Made by a program: the position numbers and the translations under genes. Shown here piece by piece: positions 1 to 7,582 of a DNA stretch of 64,000 nt. Location: the NCBI GenBank assembly GCA_934718065.1, contig CAKUZR010000002.1, positions 1-64,000 on the forward strand, in the 5' to 3' direction. The notes under the pieces were generated by a model. It did no database searches, had not been told where the DNA came from, and saw nothing but the letters and a program-made list of their open reading frames with translations. How positions within the stretch are numbered: position 1 is the first letter of the stretch; each line of letters starts with the position of its first letter. This DNA is from an uncultured Treponema sp. (GTDB taxonomy: Bacteria; Spirochaetota; Spirochaetia; Treponematales; Treponemataceae).

Positions 1-4
1 AAAT

Positions 5-325
5 CTACTCGTCCTTGTTTTTAATTTCCAGATTCCACAACGCTTTCTTCAAATCCTGCCCGGAACGGAACGCCGCAACATAATGAGGCGCAACGGAAAG
101 CGTTTCCCCGGTTTTTGGATTCCGAGCGGCGGAACGGCCTTTTCTTAGTCTTGGCTCAAATGTGCCAAAGCCACGCAATTCGATTGTAGAGCCATTTTCC
201 AGGGATTTTTTTACTTCCGCAAGAAATTTTTCAACAATATCCTGAACCACATACTTTTCACAATTTGTTTTCTGATAAATCGCTTCTACCAGATTATACT
301 TTGTAATTTTATCCGAAGACATCAA
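5..325 (-). CDS. HU/IHF-family DNA-binding protein
   Basis: A 106-residue histone-like protein that binds and bends DNA as a dimer in the nucleoid. The HU/IHF fold is clear: an N-terminal helical part (KYNLVEAIYQKTN), the strand signature ELRGFGTFEPR, and the DNA-contacting arm with RNPKTGE at about residues 68-74. The length is slightly above the usual 90-95 because of a short N-terminal extension and a charged tail. It follows rpsT on the same strand, with a terminator hairpin between them, so it probably has its own promoter or depends on readthrough. HU and IHF cannot be separated from this sequence alone; the family call is firm. Confidence 0.93.
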   Translation of the reverse strand: MMSSDKITKYNLVEAIYQKTNCEKYVVQDIVEKFLAEVKKSLENGSTIELRGFGTFEPRLRKGRSAARNPKTGETLSVAPHYVAAFRSGQDLKKALWNLEIKNKDE

Positions 326-354
326 AAGCCACTCCTGCTAAAATATTCGTGCAT

Positions 355-393
355 AAAAAAATCCAGCTGGATTATATCCAACTGGATTTTTGA
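355..393 (-). terminator. Rho-independent terminator after rpsT
   Basis: Arms AAAAATCCAGCTGGA and TCCAACTGGATTTTT pair over 15 bases with one mismatch around a short loop, and a T run follows on the minus strand. It sits just downstream of rpsT. Confidence 0.8.
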
Positions 394-412
394 CAAAAAC
401 AGCCTTATCCAG

Positions 413-697
413 TTATTTAGCCGCTTCTGAAGCAAAAGTAACATTATAAAGCTTTGCCATGCGTGACTTTTTGCGAGAAACAGCGTTTCTTGTAAGAACA
501 CCCTTGCTGCGCGCGCTGTCAAGCTCGCTTTCAAGTGTTCTAAGGCTAGACTGGGCAAGCGCCTGGTCTTTAGCGTGAACAGCTTCTACAAACTGTCTTG
601 CGTATGTCTTGCAAGTGCTTTTGATAGCCTTGTTATGAAGTCTTCTAACTTCACTCTGTGCATGACGTTTCTCTGCAGATGTTTTTTTAGTTGCCAA
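413..697 (-). CDS. rpsT: 30S ribosomal protein S20
   Basis: A small basic protein of the 30S subunit that binds 16S rRNA. The 94-residue product begins ATKKTSAEKRHAQSEVRR and carries the S20 features HNKAIKSTCKT and NAVSRKKSRMAKLYN. The start codon is TTG (minus strand, 697-695), preceded by a GGGGG Shine-Dalgarno block. TTG starts are known for rpsT in other bacteria, where they weaken translation and allow feedback control; that this also happens here is inference. A consensus promoter lies 34 bases upstream and a terminator follows the stop, so it is probably transcribed alone. Confidence 0.96.
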   Translation of the reverse strand: MATKKTSAEKRHAQSEVRRLHNKAIKSTCKTYARQFVEAVHAKDQALAQSSLRTLESELDSARSKGVLTRNAVSRKKSRMAKLYNVTFASEAAK

Positions 698-730
698 AGG
701 GAACCCCCAAATTAAGTTAACTTGACAAAT

Positions 731-759
731 ATATTAATAAATGGCTTCCGTTTGGTCAA
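731..759 (-). promoter_or_regulatory. Sigma70-type promoter for rpsT
   Basis: On the minus strand TTGACC (759-754) and TAATAT (736-731) are separated by exactly 17 bases, about 35 bases before the rpsT TTG start. Confidence 0.7.
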
Positions 760-787
760 TAGATAAAAATTTAAGAATCATAACTAA

Positions 788-816
788 TTGACTAACAATC
801 TACTTTTCAATAATAT
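788..816 (+). promoter_or_regulatory. Sigma70-type promoter for the zinc-ribbon gene
   Basis: TTGACT (788-793) and TAATAT (811-816) with a 17-base spacer, about 40 bases before the ATG at 855. It is divergent from the rpsT promoter. Confidence 0.7.
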
Positions 817-854
817 AATCTTCAATACGTATTAATTTTTTATGGAGGAACCCC

Positions 855-1028
855 ATGGCTGGAGCAAGTAAAAACTCCCGTACTACAGTTGCAACACAGA
901 AATTCATTTGTCCTGATTGCGGTGGCGAAATTGTTATGAAGACTTTGTACGAAGGTGGAAGACTTAAGAATATTGCTGAATGCTCAAAATGCAAACGCAC
1001 AGAACGTCGTCCAAAGGATTTCAAATAA
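855..1028 (+). CDS. 57-residue zinc-ribbon protein
   Basis: A small complete gene with a strong ribosome binding site (GGAGG, 844-848) and its own promoter and terminator. The product has two Cys-x2-Cys knuckles, CPDCG near residue 19 and CSKCK near residue 43, separated by a basic stretch (MKTLYEGGRLKNIAE), as in zinc-ribbon ribosomal or nucleic-acid-binding proteins. The end is basic (RTERRPKDFK). It is not a clear L32, L33 or L36. The neighbours rpsT and HU make a ribosome or nucleic-acid role plausible, but the function is unknown. Confidence 0.85.
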   Translation: MAGASKNSRTTVATQKFICPDCGGEIVMKTLYEGGRLKNIAECSKCKRTERRPKDFK

Positions 1029-1046
1029 TCCTTAATTCATACCAAT

Positions 1047-1077
1047 AAAAAAGGACTGGTTTTCCAGTCCTTTTTTC
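1047..1077. terminator. Bidirectional terminator between convergent genes
   Basis: AAAAAAGGACTGG and CCAGTCCTTTTTT form a 13-base perfect stem with A and T runs on either side. It serves the zinc-ribbon gene (plus) and plsC (minus). Confidence 0.88.
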
Positions 1078-1085
1078 ATGTTCGC

Positions 1086-1904
1086 TTACATTCTGTCGGT
1101 CGGTATTTTGCGCCATTCTTCAAGCTGCTTCTGAATCAGAAGGCGGCTTTCCTCAAGAATTTTCACTTCCTCTTCTTTTGTTTTCGGAGAATCAAAAACT
1201 TTAAGAACTTTTACGCGGTAGCAGCCGTTCTGCAGGTTGCTCATAATATTTCTCATGTCGCGGATCTGGTAGCCTCCGTCCAAAGCGCAGCAGGCAACAG
1301 GAAGACCGGTAGCCTCGTTCAGTTTGCGGAAGCCCGCTGAATAGAATTTTCCTACATTTCCGTTCTTTGTGCGCGTTCCCTCTGGAAAAAGAACCGGAAT
1401 CTGGTTGTTCGCAAGAACCTGCTTTCCGAAGTCGTCAATGACTTTCATTGCGAGCATAGGGCTTCCCTTCCGCGGAACCATGCAGTGCTTCTGGGCGCGG
1501 AGCATTTCGGAAACAAGCGGAATGTGCCTTGAAAGATTGTCTTTCGCCACAAAACGCAGCTCCTTGTCGCGCAGGAAATTCATATAGCATGGAATATCTA
1601 TCAGGCTCTGATGGTTTGAAATTATGATATACTGCTTCGGAAGAAGTTTTTTTGAGTCATTATATCCAAAAAAATGAAAATGCCTGTAAGTGTTCAGTAT
1701 TGAAAAAACGCGCGGGGCCAGTTTTTTTACAATATAATCAGAAATTTTCCGGCTCCATTTCAGGCTCACCGGATAAGCAATTATGTTCAATATTGCGGCA
1801 GGAATTACAGCTGTCAAAAGGCAGCACAAAGTTACAAAACTATACAAAATCGGCTCCAAAAACTGTGATTCCTTTATTTTATATTCAAAAAATTCATCTG
1901 TCAA
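1086..1904 (-). CDS. plsC: 1-acyl-sn-glycerol-3-phosphate acyltransferase
   Basis: This inner-membrane enzyme transfers an acyl chain to lysophosphatidic acid to make phosphatidic acid in phospholipid synthesis. The 272-residue protein has a hydrophobic N-terminal segment (about residues 20-48, LYSFVTLCCLLTAVIPAAIL), the catalytic HX4D motif as NHQSLIDIP near residue 97, and the substrate-binding motif FPEGTRTKNG near residue 175, in the right order and spacing. It overlaps the upstream helicase gene by four bases (ATGA), so the two are probably co-transcribed and translationally coupled. The family is certain; the exact acyl acceptor is inferred. Confidence 0.88.
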   Translation of the reverse strand: MTDEFFEYKIKESQFLEPILYSFVTLCCLLTAVIPAAILNIIAYPVSLKWSRKISDYIVKKLAPRVFSILNTYRHFHFFGYNDSKKLLPKQYIIISNHQSLIDIPCYMNFLRDKELRFVAKDNLSRHIPLVSEMLRAQKHCMVPRKGSPMLAMKVIDDFGKQVLANNQIPVLFPEGTRTKNGNVGKFYSAGFRKLNEATGLPVACCALDGGYQIRDMRNIMSNLQNGCYRVKVLKVFDSPKTKEEEVKILEESRLLIQKQLEEWRKIPTDRM

Positions 1905-4363
1905 TTAAAGATAAAAGAAGACAATGAGTCGCAAATTTTTTCAAGATTTTCGTAAAGCCTTCTGCACTGCGGAATGCTTGCAAGAAACACCGAGCCGTAG
2001 CGTTTTTCGTAAATCCGGCGGTCAAGAACAACAACTGCGCCTTTATCCGTGCTTCGGCGCATAAGCCTTCCGATTCCCTGGCGGAATTTTATCACCGCCT
2101 CAGGAACGCTTAGCTCCATGAACGAATTTCCGCCTCTTTCCTGGATTGCCTCCGCGCGCGCTGTAAAAACAGGATCGTTTGGAACTGTAAAAGGAAGCTT
2201 TACAATTATCACCTGAGAAAGCGATTCCCCGGGAACGTCAACGCCCTGCCAGAAAGAATCCGTTGCGAACAGAACGCTTTTTATGTCTTTTCGGAAATTT
2301 TCCAGAAGCCGTCCGTTGTCATCGTCGCCCTGCTTGTAAATTGCGCCGCCAAAACCTTTCAAATGCCGCACCGCTGAATTATAGCAGCTTCTTAATGATT
2401 CATAGGAAGTGAAAAGCACAAGCGTTCTTCCGTCCGAAGCGTTTATCAGCCTTGAAACAGCCGCCTCAATCCACGCCTGGAAATTTATTTCATCCGGAAA
2501 CGGAGCATCTTTTGGAACTGCGAAAAGCATATTTTTCTCATACGGAAACGGAGACGGAAATTCCCCGAACGAAACCCGCTCTTTTTCCGCAAACGCAACG
2601 CCCGAGCGCCGGAGCCAGTAATTGAAATCCCTTCCGGTTTTCAAAGTTGCAGAAGTGCACACAACCGTTTTCATCGGCTCGTAGACGCCTTCATTCATCA
2701 TTGGAGCTATATCAAGCGGAGTTTCATTTAAAATCACATAGGAAGGATTTCCTTCGCCGGAAGCAGAATCTTTTGAAAGGCTTCGCTTTGTAATCCAAAA
2801 AACCTTGTCTTTTTTTTCATCCCATGAAGAAAAATCACGCAGGACAACCGCAGAATCTTCCAGGCGGCGCATAATAACTTTTGTCTCAAAAAAAGCCGGA
2901 ACTGAACGGTCATCATCGCCAACGCCTTCCATCACCTCGCGGCAGAGCCCAACAAAATCATCTATGCTTTTTGCCAAAGTTGAGCAAAGCGAAATCAGCG
3001 CGCCGAAATTCCGTGCGTTCCCCTCAAAAAGCCGGAGCGTATAATCCTCGGAAAGCAAATCCAGCGCGGCAGTTTCCATATTTATAATGTCATTTTTGAT
3101 TTTTCCGACTTTTTCATAGGCAAAAGCGGCTTTATCCTCGTTGCTTGAAAGAATCGCCAGCGTGCACAAATATCCAGCCTCGGAATTTTTTCTTTTCCGG
3201 TAAAGCAGATTCATCTGTTTTATCAGCTTGAAACGGTTGAAATTCTCGCTGAAAAAACTTGTCGCCGCAGACTCAATTCCGTGCGCCTCGTCAAAAATAA
3301 TTCTCCGGAAAGGCGGAAGAACCGCAACGTCGTCATACCCCGCGCCATGCATCCGCGACTCAATGTCCGCGAAAAGAAGATGGTGGTTCACAACGATTAT
3401 GTTCGCGCCGGAAGCCTCTTTCCGCATTTTCATCACAAAACATTCAGAATGGAACGGACAGCGCATTCCCATGCACGCATCGCTTTCAGAATTGATTCTT
3501 GTCCAGACTGATTCCGGCGGCAAAAAACTTATGTCGCTCCTGCTTCCAGTTGAAGTTTTTGAAATCCACTCCGAAAGCCTGTCGAAAATTTCCGTGTCAT
3601 CGCCAAAAAGCTCGCGCTGGGCGGAAGCCTCCGCAAAACGTCTGCGGCACACAAAATTCTGACGTCCTTTCATAAGAACAAATTTTATATCCGCGCCAAT
3701 AATTTTCCGCGCGGCAGGCAAATCCTTTTCGCAAAGCTGCTGCTGAAGATTTATTGTTCCAGTTGAAACAACAATCCGCTCGTTGTTTTTAAGCGACCAC
3801 AGAATCGCTGGAATCAAATACGCATAGGATTTTCCAACGCCAGTTCCAGCCTCAAAAACACCGATTGAATTCTTGTTGAAAGCCTCGGCGATTTTTTTCA
3901 AAAGATGAACCTGAACCGGACGCTCCTCAAAATTTTCAGAAGCAACTGAAAGCGGCCCGCCATCAGAAATATAGTTTCCCGCCTCCTCAACATCAATATA
4001 AGAAACAGATTTTTGAACAACAGGCTTCACAACAACGTAAATTTCTGAACATTCATTGTTGACAATGTAAAAGCCCTGCGCGTTTTCAGAAGCCACGGAA
4101 GCCACGCTTATGTCCGCGTCCGAAGGAACAAGATTTCCCGAAGGATGATTATGAATCAGCACATGGCCGTTTCTTGCCTCGGCAAAATGAACCGGAACAG
4201 AATGAGCGTTTCCTTTAGCCGCCGCGACAACTGAAACCACAGTTCCATTCTCATCTATTTTTCCTGAAAAAAAAACTTCATTTCCGCCAGCTTCCTTCAC
4301 CGCCGCTCTTATCTGCGCAACTACTTCCGCCGAAAAATAATCCTGAATATTCTTGTGTTCCAT
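1901..4363 (-). CDS. RadC/JAB-domain fused to DinG/XPD-type helicase
   Basis: An 820-residue superfamily 2 DNA helicase of the DinG/XPD iron-sulphur class. Residues 1-115 form a RadC-like JAMM domain with HNHPSGNLVPSDAD (His71, His73, Asp82). Then come Walker A EAGTGVGKS (171-179), four cysteines placed as the 4Fe-4S cluster (239, 297, 302, 308), the DEAH box (358-361), and the C-terminal helicase motif region with FRQGIGRLMRRSTDKG. DinG helicases unwind D-loops, R-loops and G-quadruplexes. A JAMM metal site can be a peptidase, but the role of RadC domains is unsettled, so the fused function is unknown. The start ATG at 4363 is the first in frame; plsC overlaps the stop. Confidence 0.9.
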   Translation of the reverse strand: MEHKNIQDYFSAEVVAQIRAAVKEAGGNEVFFSGKIDENGTVVSVVAAAKGNAHSVPVHFAEARNGHVLIHNHPSGNLVPSDADISVASVASENAQGFYIVNNECSEIYVVVKPVVQKSVSYIDVEEAGNYISDGGPLSVASENFEERPVQVHLLKKIAEAFNKNSIGVFEAGTGVGKSYAYLIPAILWSLKNNERIVVSTGTINLQQQLCEKDLPAARKIIGADIKFVLMKGRQNFVCRRRFAEASAQRELFGDDTEIFDRLSEWISKTSTGSRSDISFLPPESVWTRINSESDACMGMRCPFHSECFVMKMRKEASGANIIVVNHHLLFADIESRMHGAGYDDVAVLPPFRRIIFDEAHGIESAATSFFSENFNRFKLIKQMNLLYRKRKNSEAGYLCTLAILSSNEDKAAFAYEKVGKIKNDIINMETAALDLLSEDYTLRLFEGNARNFGALISLCSTLAKSIDDFVGLCREVMEGVGDDDRSVPAFFETKVIMRRLEDSAVVLRDFSSWDEKKDKVFWITKRSLSKDSASGEGNPSYVILNETPLDIAPMMNEGVYEPMKTVVCTSATLKTGRDFNYWLRRSGVAFAEKERVSFGEFPSPFPYEKNMLFAVPKDAPFPDEINFQAWIEAAVSRLINASDGRTLVLFTSYESLRSCYNSAVRHLKGFGGAIYKQGDDDNGRLLENFRKDIKSVLFATDSFWQGVDVPGESLSQVIIVKLPFTVPNDPVFTARAEAIQERGGNSFMELSVPEAVIKFRQGIGRLMRRSTDKGAVVVLDRRIYEKRYGSVFLASIPQCRRLYENLEKICDSLSSFIFN

Positions 4364-4382
4364 AATTCAATTATACGAAGAA

Positions 4383-4417
4383 AAAAAAAGTCCTTGCAAC
4401 TTTCATTACAAGGACTT
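4383..4417 (-). terminator. Terminator after tRNA-Glu
   Basis: AAGTCCTTGTAA pairs with TTGCAAGGACTT and is followed on the minus strand by a run of about nine T residues. Confidence 0.88.
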
Positions 4418-4418
4418 C

Positions 4419-4490
4419 CATCTCCTAGCAGAATTGAACTGCTGTTGTCGGGATGAAAACCCGATGTCCTAACCACTAGACGAAGGAGAC
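4419..4490 (-). tRNA. tRNA-Glu (anticodon UUC)
   Basis: A cloverleaf on the minus strand: acceptor GTCTCCT with AGGAGAT (a G-T pair at the end), D arm with AGTGGTTA, anticodon stem TCGGG/CCCGA enclosing TTTTCAT (anticodon TTC), and T arm GCAG-TTCAATT-CTGC. CCA is not encoded. A consensus promoter and a terminator flank it. Confidence 0.95.
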
Positions 4491-4510
4491 ATATACTTAT
4501 TAGTTTTTAT

Positions 4511-4539
4511 AGCATATCAGACTTTCATAATTGTGTCAA
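4511..4539 (-). promoter_or_regulatory. Promoter for tRNA-Glu
   Basis: Minus-strand TTGACA (4539-4534) and TATGCT (4516-4511) with a 17-base spacer, 20 bases before the tRNA. Confidence 0.75.
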
Positions 4540-4568
4540 ATGGAATTCCCAGCCGGCTGAAAGATTTT

Positions 4569-5837
4569 CTACATTTTCATATCGAATTTTTCAATAAGTT
4601 TTGCGTGCAGAGTTTCAAGCCCGGAATCCTCAAGACCAAGTTTTTTTGCGGCCACAGCGTCATTCATCGCTTTTTCAAATTCGCCCATCTCAAAATAAGA
4701 AACGGCGCGGCGGTAAAACGCATGGCTCTGAATTCCGTTTATTTCAAGTGAAATTGTAAACCATTTCACCGCTTCGGCGTAATCTTTTTTGATTGAAAGG
4801 ACAATTCCAACATAATAAGCCGAGCGGAACGAATTTTTGTCAAGCTCATAGGATTTTCTGAAATCCGCAAGAGCCTTTTCAAAATCATTTTCAGCAAAAT
4901 ACGCCATTCCGCGGTGCTTCAAAATAACTGAAAGCACAATATTGTTCGGCTCCGGCTTTGATTCAATAATCTGAGTGTAAATTGCAATCGCGCTCTTCAA
5001 ATCGCCCGTGTTATGCGCATGGATTGCCTGAAGCAGCATATCATCAATTGTTCCGCGGACATACGGATTCACACGCTCAAGATTTTTTTCTTTTCCGGAA
5101 GTTTTCTCGCCGTCAACAATTGTAAGATCATCGGCCTTTTCGTAGAACGACTGCCTTCGCTGAACCATTTCATTCTGAAGTTTCTTCTGGTAATCGCGGA
5201 TTTCCTGAAAAATAATGTCGGCAAGGCTCAAGGAAGCGTTCATTGAGGCAAGTTTCCGCTTCAGCGGCATATCAAACGGAGTGAATTCGCTTTTGTAAAT
5301 AAGCTCATGCTCAACTTCCGCCCAGGCATCCTGAAGAATCGTCCTGATTTGAATTTCGCAGACAAGCTCTTGTGGAAGCAGAACGTTTTCCGGGAGTTTT
5401 TCCGGAATGCAGGAAGCTGGAACCGCAACAAGAACGTGAACCGACTCGTAGCCAAATTCCTTGTAGCTTTGCGACGCGCCTTTTATTTCAACTTCGGTAA
5501 CTTTAAACAGAGATTTTATCTGCTCCTGAACATCCGTAATGTCCTCAAGAAAAGTGCAGATTATGCGTATTCCCATCATATCTGTAAGACAGACAAGCTT
5601 TTCAGACTCAACGGCTTCTTCCGGGTGCTGACGGAGAACCTTCTTGTAATAAGAATTGAAACTTTTTATCCGGGATTTATACGTCGGCTGAGAAGTAAGC
5701 TTTATATTTTCCTGAATCCGCTGTTTTATATTTTCCATGATGGACTGAAAAACAGGCGTATAGCGTGAATAAATTTCCTGAATTTTATTTTTTGCCGGGA
5801 TTTTCTTATAAAGATTGTCTGTTATATTTTCGCTCAT
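4569..5837 (-). CDS. RelA/SpoT-type alarmone synthetase with C-terminal TPRs
   Basis: The N-terminal 190 residues form a (p)ppGpp synthetase domain, which transfers pyrophosphate from ATP to GDP or GTP. Visible motifs are YKSRIKSFNSYYKK (53-66), the metal-binding DMMGIRI (86-92), GYESVHV (129-135) and EIQIRTILQDAWAEVEHELIYK (161-182, quoted here only to mark the region). No HD hydrolase domain is present, so it resembles small alarmone synthetases. Residues about 250-410 are tetratricopeptide repeats, a protein-interaction platform. I chose ATG 5837: the upstream ATG at 5888 lies inside the flaA terminator hairpin. Function as a synthetase is likely; what the TPRs sense is unknown. Confidence 0.85.
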   Translation of the reverse strand: MSENITDNLYKKIPAKNKIQEIYSRYTPVFQSIMENIKQRIQENIKLTSQPTYKSRIKSFNSYYKKVLRQHPEEAVESEKLVCLTDMMGIRIICTFLEDITDVQEQIKSLFKVTEVEIKGASQSYKEFGYESVHVLVAVPASCIPEKLPENVLLPQELVCEIQIRTILQDAWAEVEHELIYKSEFTPFDMPLKRKLASMNASLSLADIIFQEIRDYQKKLQNEMVQRRQSFYEKADDLTIVDGEKTSGKEKNLERVNPYVRGTIDDMLLQAIHAHNTGDLKSAIAIYTQIIESKPEPNNIVLSVILKHRGMAYFAENDFEKALADFRKSYELDKNSFRSAYYVGIVLSIKKDYAEAVKWFTISLEINGIQSHAFYRRAVSYFEMGEFEKAMNDAVAAKKLGLEDSGLETLHAKLIEKFDMKM

Positions 5838-5873
5838 ATATAAATTGTAAGGCAAAAAACTGTTTTTTACAAA

Positions 5874-5903
5874 CAAAAACCCCTCCATATTTCAGGAGGG
5901 GCT
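5874..5903 (-). terminator. Terminator after flaA
   Basis: CCCCTCC and GGAGGGG form a 7-base stem followed on the minus strand by TTTTTG. It separates flaA from the synthetase gene and excludes the ATG at 5888 as a start. Confidence 0.85.
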
Positions 5904-5922
5904 TGAAAATCAATTATTAAAA

Positions 5923-7014
5923 TTATTTTGCATCAGCAGAAGAGCCAGAACCTGTAGTCTGAGCATTAGAGTTTGAATCTTCGCTCAAGCTAGAAGAGAA
6001 TTTGTATTCTGTAGCCTGCTTAGCTCTTTCAAGGAAGCGGTCAACCTGCTTGTTTCCGAAGCGTTCCATTTCAGCAGCCTGACGAGCATCCTCTTTCTTT
6101 GTGATGATTCCCCAAAGATCTTCATCAGCGATATCGCGGTCAGAAGTAAGAAGAGCTTTGTCGTAAATGATAGAAACATCTTTGAAGTATCCGATGAAGT
6201 TTCCGCCGATATGGTTTGCATCGCGTGTAATCTGGAAACCTGTGAACTTTACAAACGGAAGTCCGCGTGGATAGATTGGATATACACGGATTTCGCGGTT
6301 GCGGATTTCAGTGATGTACTGAGGATTGTTCCAAGTCAGTTCTTTCCATCCGTCAAATCCAAGGTAGCCCATGAAATAGCGACGCTCAATGTTGTCATTG
6401 TCCTTAAGAAGAACATAAAGTCCTTCCGGATAGTTCATTCCCATTGTTGTTACTTTGATAGATTTAAGTGTTCCAACATTTTTTACAACACCGTAGTCAT
6501 CTTCAAAAAGAGTTTTTCCTGAAGCTTTCTCTTCATCAGTTGGTTCCTGGCGGACACCGTTCTCATCAGCAGAAGAAAGTCTTTCATAAGCAGGAATCTC
6601 AAACGGCGGACGAATATATGCATAAGCGTTTGAGCTTGTTTCAGGGAAAACGATGCGTACACCCATAACTTCACTTCCGGCAAACGGAACCTGAGCGCTG
6701 TCTTTTACAGGCGCAGCAACTACTTTTGAAAGTCCGAGGCTTTCAACTGTTCGCGCTGAAGAATTCAAACTAACTTCCCATTCAGGAAGTGCAAGTGAAG
6801 TTTTCATAAGATCCTTCTGGTCTGCAGTAAATGTTGCACCAGCAGAAGTAGAAAAATCCATTACTGTGCGGCTGTTCTGTGTCGGGTTTCCATCTTCATC
6901 TGAAACACAGTCAGCAGACAATTTTGTAAAATCGATGAGAGTGCTTTCCTCTGCAAAAGCACTAGCACCAGCAAGCAGCATAGCAACTGCCAAAATTGAA
7001 AAAGTCCTCTTCAT
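5923..7014 (-). CDS. flaA: Flagellar filament outer layer (sheath) protein FlaA
   Basis: FlaA coats the periplasmic flagellar filament of spirochaetes and affects its stiffness and helical shape. The 363-residue protein has a signal peptide (MKRTFSILAVAMLLAGASAFA) consistent with export to the periplasm, and the FlaA body with GVRIVFPETSSNAYAYIRPP near residues 117-136 and the GFQITRDANHIGGNFIGYFKD-type segment near residue 255. A Ser/Asn/Gln-rich tail follows. It has its own consensus promoter (7059-7087) and a strong terminator, so it is a single-gene unit and probably highly expressed. The conserved family makes the call firm; which FlaA paralogue is not determined. Confidence 0.92.
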   Translation of the reverse strand: MKRTFSILAVAMLLAGASAFAEESTLIDFTKLSADCVSDEDGNPTQNSRTVMDFSTSAGATFTADQKDLMKTSLALPEWEVSLNSSARTVESLGLSKVVAAPVKDSAQVPFAGSEVMGVRIVFPETSSNAYAYIRPPFEIPAYERLSSADENGVRQEPTDEEKASGKTLFEDDYGVVKNVGTLKSIKVTTMGMNYPEGLYVLLKDNDNIERRYFMGYLGFDGWKELTWNNPQYITEIRNREIRVYPIYPRGLPFVKFTGFQITRDANHIGGNFIGYFKDVSIIYDKALLTSDRDIADEDLWGIITKKEDARQAAEMERFGNKQVDRFLERAKQATEYKFSSSLSEDSNSNAQTTGSGSSADAK

Positions 7015-7058
7015 AAGAAGCTCCTTTTAAAAATTCGATGTAGCCTTGTATAAACATT

Positions 7059-7087
7059 ATTATCGTTCAAGCGATTCATTTTGTCAA
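7059..7087 (-). promoter_or_regulatory. Sigma70-type promoter for flaA
   Basis: Minus-strand TTGACA (7087-7082) and GATAAT (7064-7059) with a 17-base spacer, 44 bases before the flaA start. There is no obvious sigma28 (FliA) element, which fits sheath rather than class-3 flagellin control. Confidence 0.75.
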
Positions 7088-7123
7088 CGCAAAAAGCTAA
7101 ATCAAATTATCTATTTTTATAAA

Positions 7124-7582
7124 TCAGTCACCGAAAGGAGTTGTTCCATCGATGAAAATTTCCACTTTTCTTATATTTGAAAAATTTCTGAGCACGTTTT
7201 TCTTGAAAAGCTCGGTCTGCGCTCTGAAATCTGTTTCAAACGCATCGGCCTGAAGGACTTCCCGCGAAAGATTCACGTACAATGTGTCATCCTTTTTGGT
7301 GCAGCCCAAAACTTTTGTTCCGCCCTGAAAAATTTTTCTGCAGTGCTCGGAAATCGGCCCCAGAAGAAGCTCGTTTATATAGTAATGATATTTTCCTTCA
7401 GGAGGATTGACCGGCTCGAACCGCGTTTCCAGCCTGAATTTGCTTGAATCGGAAGCCTGGAAAACAAAAGTTCTGCGAATTCCAGGAAATTTCACAATCC
7501 ACAGCATAAGAGAAACAAAAAAATAGAGAAAAATAAATGCAAGTATGAAATACGATGATTTTTCTAGTTTTGGAATTTTCAT
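7124..7582 (-). CDS. GerMN-domain membrane-anchored protein
   Basis: A 152-residue protein with one N-terminal membrane segment (about residues 10-32, YFILAFIFLYFFVSLMLWIV) and a GerMN domain: the signature YYINELLLGPISEHCRKIF near residue 68 and TLYVNLSREVLQ near residue 100. GerMN domains occur in spore germination protein GerM and in many non-sporulating bacteria; they are thought to act at the cell envelope near peptidoglycan. The start overlaps the stop of the amidase gene by four bases, so coupling to a peptidoglycan hydrolase supports an envelope role. The biochemical activity is unknown. Confidence 0.78.
   Translation of the reverse strand: MKIPKLEKSSYFILAFIFLYFFVSLMLWIVKFPGIRRTFVFQASDSSKFRLETRFEPVNPPEGKYHYYINELLLGPISEHCRKIFQGGTKVLGCTKKDDTLYVNLSREVLQADAFETDFRAQTELFKKNVLRNFSNIRKVEIFIDGTTPFGD

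Noticed and set aside
5838..5888. Earlier ATG start for the alarmone synthetase
   Set aside because: It lies in the stem of the flaA terminator; the internal ATG at 5837 is used.
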